Source of the DNA: Methylobacteriaceae bacterium | Lineage (GTDB): Bacteria > Pseudomonadota > Alphaproteobacteria > Rhizobiales > Beijerinckiaceae | Reading direction: 5' to 3' | NCBI GenBank assembly: GCA_031272615.1 | Contig: JAISTL010000036.1 | Coordinates: 1 to 20,499, forward strand | Length of the DNA stretch: 20,499 nucleotides | Shown: piece by piece, positions 15,615 to 20,499 of the stretch | How positions within the stretch are numbered: the stretch's first letter is position 1 | Layout of the letters: every line of letters begins with the position of its first letter | Position numbers and translations under genes: made by a program | The notes under the pieces: model-generated | The model's database searches: none | What the model was told of the DNA's origin: nothing | Seen by the model: only the letters and a program-made list of their open reading frames with translations

Positions 15615-17375
15615 ATGGTACCCAATTTTCTGACGCCCCAGCATTTTGCCGGCTTTCGTGAGCTGTTTGCACCGAAGGCCTTCACCGTCCTGTCAAAAGG
15701 CTACAGCTTCGACGTATTCAAGGCTGACGCCACGGCGGGCCTGATTGTCGCCATTGTGGCACTCCCTCTTTCCATGGCAATTGCCATAGCCTGCGGCGCC
15801 AAGCCGGAACAGGGGTTATACACAGCTATTGTCGGCGGTTTCATCATTTCGGCTCTCGGCGGCAGCCGGTATCAGATCGGCGGCCCGGCCGGCGCCTTCA
15901 TTGTCCTCATCGTTACCACCATACAGATTCACGGATATGACGGGTTTCTGCTGGCGACATTTCTGGCCGGGTTGTTCCTTGCCGCCATCGGTCTGCTGCG
16001 GTTGGGGGTGTACATCAAATATATCCCGCTGCCGGTGCGCGTCGGCTTCACCGCGGGCATCGGCGTCATTCTGCTGTCCAGCCAGATCACCGACCTGTTC
16101 GGTCTGACTCTGCCGTCAAAGGAGCCCGCCGCTTTCCTGCCCAAGCTGGAGGTGCTGTTTCATGCCCTGCCTTCATGGAACCCCGCGACCGTTCTGGTAT
16201 CGGCGGTCACCCTGACGCTGATTGTCGGCATCAAACGGTACAGACCCGGCTGGCCGAGTTTGTTGATTGCCGTTGTTGTCGCCGCGCTCATCACCCGGGT
16301 GTTCGGGCTGGATGTCGAAACCATCGGAACGCGCTATGGCGGGGTTCCAAGTTCCCTGCCCCTGCCCCATATGCCGGAAATCAGCTGGAGCAAAATCGGC
16401 GCCGTGCTGCCGGCGGCGGCGACCATCGCGCTGTTGGGCGGCATTGAATCCCTGCTTTCGGCGGTTGTTGCCGATTCCATGACCGGCAAGCGCCACCGCT
16501 CCAACTGCGAACTGGTGGCCCAGGGAATTGCCAACTGTGTGTGCGCCCTGTTCGGCGGCTTGTGCGCCACGGGTACCATCGCCCGTACCAGCACCAATGT
16601 CCGCGCCGGCGCCGTCACCCCCGTCGCCGGGATGATGCATTCCCTGTTTCTGCTGATATTCATGCTGGTGGCGGCGCCGCTGGCCTCGTCCATTCCCCTG
16701 GCGGCGCTGGCGGGCATTTTGACCATTGTTTCCCTCAACATGGTGCAGGTACGGGAGTTCATCAACGCATTCCGCCGCTCGCGCGGCGAAAGTGTTGTAC
16801 TGTTCACCACCTTTTTTCTGACGGTGTTCCGCGATCTCACCGAAGGCATCGCCGTCGGCGTGCTGCTCGGCAGCCTGATTTTCATGCACCGCATGGCGCG
16901 ACTGGTGACGGTGGAAACCGAAAACAACTTTCTGCCCGATGACCAACCCGATGTGCTGTCGGCACGGGGCGCCCTGGACGACATGGGAAAAGACCGGGAT
17001 ATTCTCGTCTATCATTTTCAGGGTCCGCTGTTTTTCGGCGCAACCACTTCGGTGGGCGTGATTCTGGAGCGTATCGGCTGGTTTCCGAAGGCGGTCGTCA
17101 TGGATTTTTCCAGTGTGCCGCTGGTGGACACCACCGGCATTGAAACGCTGGTCGCCTTTGTGCAACGCATTCAGGGTCATGGTGGAACGGTCTATGTGGC
17201 CGGTGCGCCGCGCCCGGTGCGCAAGGCGTTGATGCGCTGCAATTTCCCCATTCCGAACCGCAACTATTTTTCCAGTGTTGAAACCGCTGAGGAGTACATC
17301 CGCAGCAAACGTTCGCTTGCCGGCCGCGTTTCCTCCGGTTCTTCCAGAAAAGTGGTGGCGCCGGCAACCTCCTGA
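15615..17375 (+). CDS. SulP family inorganic anion transporter with STAS domain
   Basis: This 586-residue inner-membrane carrier is of the SulP/SLC26 type. The N-terminal three quarters hold many hydrophobic helices, beginning near residue 36 with ATAGLIVAIVALPLSMAIAI. QIGGPAGAFIVLI is the family's conserved anion-site region. The C-terminal domain (from about residue 450) is a STAS domain with VMDFSSVPLVDTTGIETL, the DxTG-type loop. SulP proteins carry sulfate, bicarbonate, chloride or dicarboxylates; the substrate cannot be chosen from sequence. No ribosome site precedes ATG 15615, and TTATACAAT lies immediately upstream, so a leaderless message is conceivable. It is transcribed divergently from qor and ends at a hairpin shared with the IalB-like gene. 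Confidence 0.93.
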   Translation: MVPNFLTPQHFAGFRELFAPKAFTVLSKGYSFDVFKADATAGLIVAIVALPLSMAIAIACGAKPEQGLYTAIVGGFIISALGGSRYQIGGPAGAFIVLIVTTIQIHGYDGFLLATFLAGLFLAAIGLLRLGVYIKYIPLPVRVGFTAGIGVILLSSQITDLFGLTLPSKEPAAFLPKLEVLFHALPSWNPATVLVSAVTLTLIVGIKRYRPGWPSLLIAVVVAALITRVFGLDVETIGTRYGGVPSSLPLPHMPEISWSKIGAVLPAAATIALLGGIESLLSAVVADSMTGKRHRSNCELVAQGIANCVCALFGGLCATGTIARTSTNVRAGAVTPVAGMMHSLFLLIFMLVAAPLASSIPLAALAGILTIVSLNMVQVREFINAFRRSRGESVVLFTTFFLTVFRDLTEGIAVGVLLGSLIFMHRMARLVTVETENNFLPDDQPDVLSARGALDDMGKDRDILVYHFQGPLFFGATTSVGVILERIGWFPKAVVMDFSSVPLVDTTGIETLVAFVQRIQGHGGTVYVAGAPRPVRKALMRCNFPIPNRNYFSSVETAEEYIRSKRSLAGRVSSGSSRKVVAPATS

Positions 17376-17393
17376 GGCTCCGGTTCCGGCTCG

Positions 17394-17428
17394 AAACAAA
17401 AAGGGCCGCTGCGGGGGGGCGGCCCTTT
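17394..17428 (-). terminator. Hairpin terminator between convergent SulP and IalB-like genes
   Basis: AAAGGGCCGC (17400-17409) and GCGGCCCTTT (17419-17428) form a perfect 10-bp stem with a 9-base loop. On the minus strand it is followed by TTTTTGTTT, so it should end the IalB-like transcript. On the plus strand it lies 24 bases after the SulP stop with only a short T-run within the stem, so it may also act weakly there. Confidence 0.85.
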
Positions 17429-17452
17429 CACATACATGTGACTGTTCAAGGC

Positions 17453-18175
17453 TCAGGGAGCCGGAGAGGCATCCGCAGCCGGAGCGTTCTCATCGGCGCC
17501 TTCGCCAAGCAACTGCTTGCGCATTTCATCGCTGCGCTTGACCAGTTCCTGTTCCAGCTTTTCGCGCTGCCTGGTCAATTCCTCCGGGTCAACCGGCTTG
17601 CCGTTGAAGGCTTTTTCGAACTCGTCCAGCGGGAACGAAACATTGATGGCGGCGCTGCGCATATCCTGAACCGTCAGGGTGCCGTTCTTGGCCTTGAGCA
17701 TGGCGGCAATCAGCTTGTCACCGTTTTCCATCCCCACATAACAGCCGGGCGGGACGCAAACCTCATATCGGCCGGGAAACACATTCTTTTCGTCGAGGGT
17801 CAGACGAACACCGCGCTGCAGTTGAAACCCGAGCGGCACCATGAACCGGACCTGCTTCTGCGGCGGATTGGATTTGACTTCATACGCATAGAGCGTAATG
17901 CCGCGGCCGCCGTCTTTCTCGACAATGAAGATTCCGCTGGTGACACAGGTTTCGACATTGTTGGGGTCAGTGCCGCAAATTTTCGTCCAGGACTGCCCCG
18001 GAGCAAGGATCAACTTAATGTCCTGCGGTTCGGAAGTCTCATTCGCTTGCGCGGCTGCGGCGGGTTGTTGCTGTTGCGCGTGGACAGCGGTCGCCAGGAA
18101 ACCGAGGGCTACGGAAACGGCCAGAACGGATTTCAACGTGCCGCGGAGGCGCGCGTGACGCGATAGAAGGGACAT
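17453..18175 (-). CDS. Invasion-associated locus B (IalB) family secreted protein
   Basis: The 240-residue protein has a signal peptide (hydrophobic SVLAVSVALGFLATAVHA, cleavage before the Gln-rich QQQQPAAAA). It shows the IalB pattern: KICGTDPNNVETCVTSG and EVCVPPGCYVGM, which provide cysteine pairs, with GITLYAYEV and a MVPLGFQLQRGVRLTLD block between them. IalB was named for Bartonella erythrocyte invasion, but the family is spread through free-living Alphaproteobacteria and its molecular role is unknown. The C-terminal 60 residues form a charged, helical stretch (DPEELTRQREKLEQELVKRS) and an Ala/Pro-rich end. AAGGA lies about 9 bases before ATG 18175. It stands alone, convergent with SulP. 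Confidence 0.88.
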   Translation of the reverse strand: MSLLSRHARLRGTLKSVLAVSVALGFLATAVHAQQQQPAAAAQANETSEPQDIKLILAPGQSWTKICGTDPNNVETCVTSGIFIVEKDGGRGITLYAYEVKSNPPQKQVRFMVPLGFQLQRGVRLTLDEKNVFPGRYEVCVPPGCYVGMENGDKLIAAMLKAKNGTLTVQDMRSAAINVSFPLDEFEKAFNGKPVDPEELTRQREKLEQELVKRSDEMRKQLLGEGADENAPAADASPAP

Positions 18176-18220
18176 CTTCAGATTTCCTTATAGTTTGGAA
18201 GCATGGAAATTACTCCCGTG

Positions 18221-18236
18221 CATATCACACGATATG
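18221..18236. promoter_or_regulatory. Inverted repeat CATATC-N4-GATATG, candidate operator
   Basis: Perfect 6-bp arms flank ACAC, 46-61 bases upstream of the IalB-like ATG, where a repressor or activator could control that gene. No matching regulator is present in the window. Confidence 0.35.
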
Positions 18237-18332
18237 TAACGACTTCAACTGTTCTATCAAGTTTGATTGTGGCAAACGAGCGACATCGTGCACATTTTTC
18301 TCCGATTCCCCAACCCCGGAATTTGCAGGCGT

Positions 18333-18345
18333 CGTGATTGTCACG
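18333..18345. promoter_or_regulatory. Inverted repeat CGTGA-TTG-TCACG, candidate regulator site
   Basis: Five-base perfect arms surround TTG in the middle of the divergent region. The spacing (N3) does not fit the N6 spacing of CRP/FNR sites. It may serve either gene; support is only the symmetry. Confidence 0.25.
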
Positions 18346-18541
18346 CGTATTTTACGGTGTATTATCAACTTGCTAATTCGTATTCTTAATGTAATGATTC
18401 GGTTTGCGGTTTTCGGTTTTGCGGCCTCTCTCCCGCCGAATCCGGCCGGTTTCAGTTGCCGGAGCGCTCAGTCGTAGTGATTATGCGGACAACCTGGTTT
18501 ATAGTTGGAGGCAACCTCTGTCTCTATTCCGGCAACGCTTT

Positions 18542-20464
18542 ATGAGTCAACCAATCGCCACGAATCAAACTCCGACCTGCCCCGGCCTGTGGTCCACGGC
18601 GGCGGGACGAATCATCCTGGGGGCACTGGTTCTGACACTGCTCGGCGGCGGGTGCGCGGAGGCCGGGGAATGCCCGGCTGCGGTGGATTTCGGCACTGAA
18701 CCGGTGAAGGCGCGCACCGCGCTGGCGATGCACGGCGAACCTTCCCTGCCGGAGGGGTTCGCCCATTATCCTTATGTGAATCCGCGGGCGCCGAAGCGCG
18801 GTGCGCTGGTGCTGGCGCTGCAGAACATATTTGACAGCATCAACCCCTATATCATACTCGGTTCGGCTCCCGACGCGGCGCCGCGTTTTGTGCTGCAAAG
18901 CCTGATGTCACGCTCCCTGGATGAGCCGTTCACCCTCTATGCCCTGCTGGCGCAGTCCTATGAAATGCCGGACGACCGCAGTTCCATCACCTTCAATCTC
19001 GACCCGCGGGCAGTGTTTTCCGACGGGGTTGCCGTTTCCGCCGATGATGTCAAGTTCAGTTTCGAGATGTTGGCCAGCAAGGGTAAACCGTTTCACCGCT
19101 CGACCTTCCGGCTGGTAAAGCAGGTGACGGTGTTGAGCCCGACGCGAATCCGTTTTGAGTTTTCAAGCCTTGCCCCGTGCGCGTGTGATGACGCCTGCCG
19201 GTTTGATCGGGAGCTGCCCTTGATTGTCGCGACGATGCCGGTGTTTGCCAAACACACCCTGGACCCGGAAACCTTCGGCATGGCGTCGCTGAAACCCCTC
19301 ATCGGCTCGGGGCCCTATCAGTTTCACGAAATCGACCCGGGAAACCGCATCGTTCTCTATCGCAATCAGCGATACTGGGCCGGGAATCTTCCCGTCAACC
19401 GGGGTTTGCACAATTTCGACCGCATTGAATACCGGTTCTACCGAGAAGCCAACGCCCTGTTCGAGGCGTTCAAATCCCTGCGGTACAACTGGCGGCTGGA
19501 AAACGACCCGAGCCGCTGGACCCTGGGTTATGACATCAAGCCGGTGCAGGATGGCACGATCCGCAGAGAGGCGTTCCCGATAGCCATTCCCCAGGGGATG
19601 ACCGGGCTGGTGTTCAACATCCGCAACCCGCTGTTCCAGGATAAGCGGGTGCGCAAGGCTCTGTCATCGATGTTCGATTTCCGCTGGATCAACCGCAATC
19701 TCTATTATCGCACGCAAAGACGTTGCACGTCGTATTTTGCCGGTTCCTCCCTCTCCGCCTTCCAAATTGCCGCTGACGGGCGCGAAAGAGAGCTTCTGGC
19801 GCCGTTTTTGGATGAAGTGGAGGAAGATGTGCTGGAGGGGCGGTGGCAGCCCTTGGAGCCCGATGATACGCGCTACACCGATCGCCCGCTGGTCCGGGCA
19901 GCCCTTGATATGCTGACCGATGCGGGCTGGACGCCGGGGGTTGACGGAATCCTGCGCAGGAACTCCACCGGAGAACGTCTCGCCTTTGAAATCATGGTGG
20001 CGACCAGGGAGCAGGAGCGTCTTGCCGTGAATTACGCCGCGTCGCTTCTGGCCATCGGTGTTTCGGCGGTGGTGCGGCGCGTCGATGATGTGCAGTTCTG
20101 GCGCCGCGCCTCCCGCTTTGAATTCGACATGATGCAAAGAACCTGGCTCGGAACTCCGTCGCCGGGAAGCGAGCAGAGAAACCGCTGGAGTTCGGCCGCC
20201 GCCGACAGTCCCGGTTCGCTGAATTATGCCGGGGTGCGTTCGCCCGGGGTGGACGCGATGATCGACGCGCTGCTGGCGGCGCGCTCAAAGGAGGAGTTCG
20301 TCAGCGCGGTGCGGGCGTTGGATCGCCTGCTGCTTTCGGGATACTACGTGGTGCCGCTGTTTTATACCCCTGACCAGTGGATTGCCTATGACGCGCACCT
20401 GGCCCATCCGCTGACCACGCCGCTGATGGGCGCACCGGCGGAAATCTGGTGGTGGCGGGATTGA
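18542..20464 (+). CDS. yejA: YejA-like extracellular solute-binding protein (SBP family 5)
   Basis: The 640-residue exported protein matches YejA-type peptide-binding proteins. A hydrophobic signal (about residues 24-37) ends near GGGCAEAGEC. AMHGEPSLPEGFAHYPYVNP is the typical mature start. Later blocks include DDRSSITFNLDPRAVFSDG, SADDVKFSFEML, YWAGNLPVNRGLHNFDRI, GLVFNIRNPLF and FDFRWINRNLYY. The end, EIWWWRD, resembles the family C-terminus. YejA delivers oligopeptides (including microcin C in E. coli) to the YejBEF importer. Cys38 lacks a good lipobox, so a free periplasmic protein is favoured. ATG 18542 is used because the signal follows it; the open frame back to 18404 has no ribosome site. 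No yejB/E/F lies inside the window. Confidence 0.85.
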   Translation: MSQPIATNQTPTCPGLWSTAAGRIILGALVLTLLGGGCAEAGECPAAVDFGTEPVKARTALAMHGEPSLPEGFAHYPYVNPRAPKRGALVLALQNIFDSINPYIILGSAPDAAPRFVLQSLMSRSLDEPFTLYALLAQSYEMPDDRSSITFNLDPRAVFSDGVAVSADDVKFSFEMLASKGKPFHRSTFRLVKQVTVLSPTRIRFEFSSLAPCACDDACRFDRELPLIVATMPVFAKHTLDPETFGMASLKPLIGSGPYQFHEIDPGNRIVLYRNQRYWAGNLPVNRGLHNFDRIEYRFYREANALFEAFKSLRYNWRLENDPSRWTLGYDIKPVQDGTIRREAFPIAIPQGMTGLVFNIRNPLFQDKRVRKALSSMFDFRWINRNLYYRTQRRCTSYFAGSSLSAFQIAADGRERELLAPFLDEVEEDVLEGRWQPLEPDDTRYTDRPLVRAALDMLTDAGWTPGVDGILRRNSTGERLAFEIMVATREQERLAVNYAASLLAIGVSAVVRRVDDVQFWRRASRFEFDMMQRTWLGTPSPGSEQRNRWSSAAADSPGSLNYAGVRSPGVDAMIDALLAARSKEEFVSAVRALDRLLLSGYYVVPLFYTPDQWIAYDAHLAHPLTTPLMGAPAEIWWWRD

Positions 20465-20467
20465 CCG

Positions 20468-20499
20468 TCAGCCCGCCTGTTTGCGTTGGTAGGTTTCCT
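20468..20499 (-). CDS. Possible C-terminal end of a convergent gene (partial)
   Basis: On the minus strand the last bases can be read as ETYQRKQAG followed by TGA at 20470-20468, ending 3 bases past the YejA-like stop. The residues look plausible for a protein end but are too few to identify any family, and 30 open bases are weak evidence. Confidence 0.25.
   Translation of the reverse strand, partial: ETYQRKQAG

Larger units (their letters stand above)
18176..18541. other. 366-bp divergent intergenic region (IalB-like / YejA-like)
   Basis: This gene-free stretch between divergent starts is visibly AT-richer than its surroundings, especially 18340-18400. It contains two inverted repeats (18221-18236 and 18333-18345). 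For the plus gene, TTGCTA (18370-18375) and TAATGA (18392-18397), 16 bases apart, are a weak promoter candidate. A GGAGG at 18507-18511 is too far from the ATG at 18542 to serve it. No RNA gene is recognised. Confidence 0.6.

Noticed and set aside
18394..18477. 27-codon open frame in the divergent intergenic region
   Set aside because: It has no ribosome site and no recognisable features; it most likely arises by chance.
18404..18541. 46-residue N-terminal extension of the YejA-like protein
   Set aside because: It is arginine-rich with no ribosome site, and it would put the signal peptide in the interior of the protein.
1..20499. CRISPR arrays, tRNA/rRNA genes, insertion sequences
   Set aside because: No regularly spaced repeats, cloverleaf-like genes, transposase genes or paired terminal repeats were recognised in reading the window.

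Overview
The window is GC-rich (roughly 60% or more by eye) bacterial chromosome. The gene order dnaB-alr-radA-cvpA-purF-SDR, an IalB-family secreted protein, a BMP-type ABC importer and a Porin_2-like N-terminus all point to an alphaproteobacterium. The porin signature leans toward Hyphomicrobiales (Rhizobiales) or relatives, but the genus cannot be named from the sequence alone. Most genes belong to well-known families; no large unknown system is visible.

Region 1 (1-6084, plus strand) is a housekeeping block: the 3' end of dnaB, then alr, radA, cvpA, purF and a short-chain dehydrogenase. alr and radA are packed within a few bases of their upstream neighbours. cvpA has a candidate promoter of its own, and purF has a long leader and an uncertain start. 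The block ends in a hairpin plus U-tract at 6055-6084. Region 2 (6144-8362, minus strand) holds a YfgM-like membrane protein followed by der, with its own terminator. The bamB gene that commonly lies between these two is absent.

Region 3 (8369-9633) is the accessory part. It has a very short secreted protein resembling only the N-terminus of an alphaproteobacterial porin. Converging on it is a compact toxin-antitoxin module: a RelB/DinJ-type antitoxin paired with a YoeB/Txe-type RNase toxin. The module has a strong sigma70-like promoter whose -10 box lies inside a perfect palindrome, presumably the autoregulatory operator.

Region 4 (9676-15500, minus strand) is one probable operon: a quinone oxidoreductase, a double-domain ABC ATPase, two permeases and a BMP-family periplasmic binding protein. 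Together the last four form a nucleoside/purine-type importer. A strong intra-operon hairpin and a repeat cluster separate the permeases from the binding-protein gene, which is followed by a clear terminator.

Region 5 (15501-20499) holds a SulP anion transporter (plus), a convergent IalB-family protein (minus) with a shared hairpin terminator, a 366-bp divergent intergenic region with inverted repeats, and a YejA-like peptide-binding protein (plus). The last bases may be the C-terminus of a convergent gene, which would leave the YejA-like protein without adjacent permease genes.
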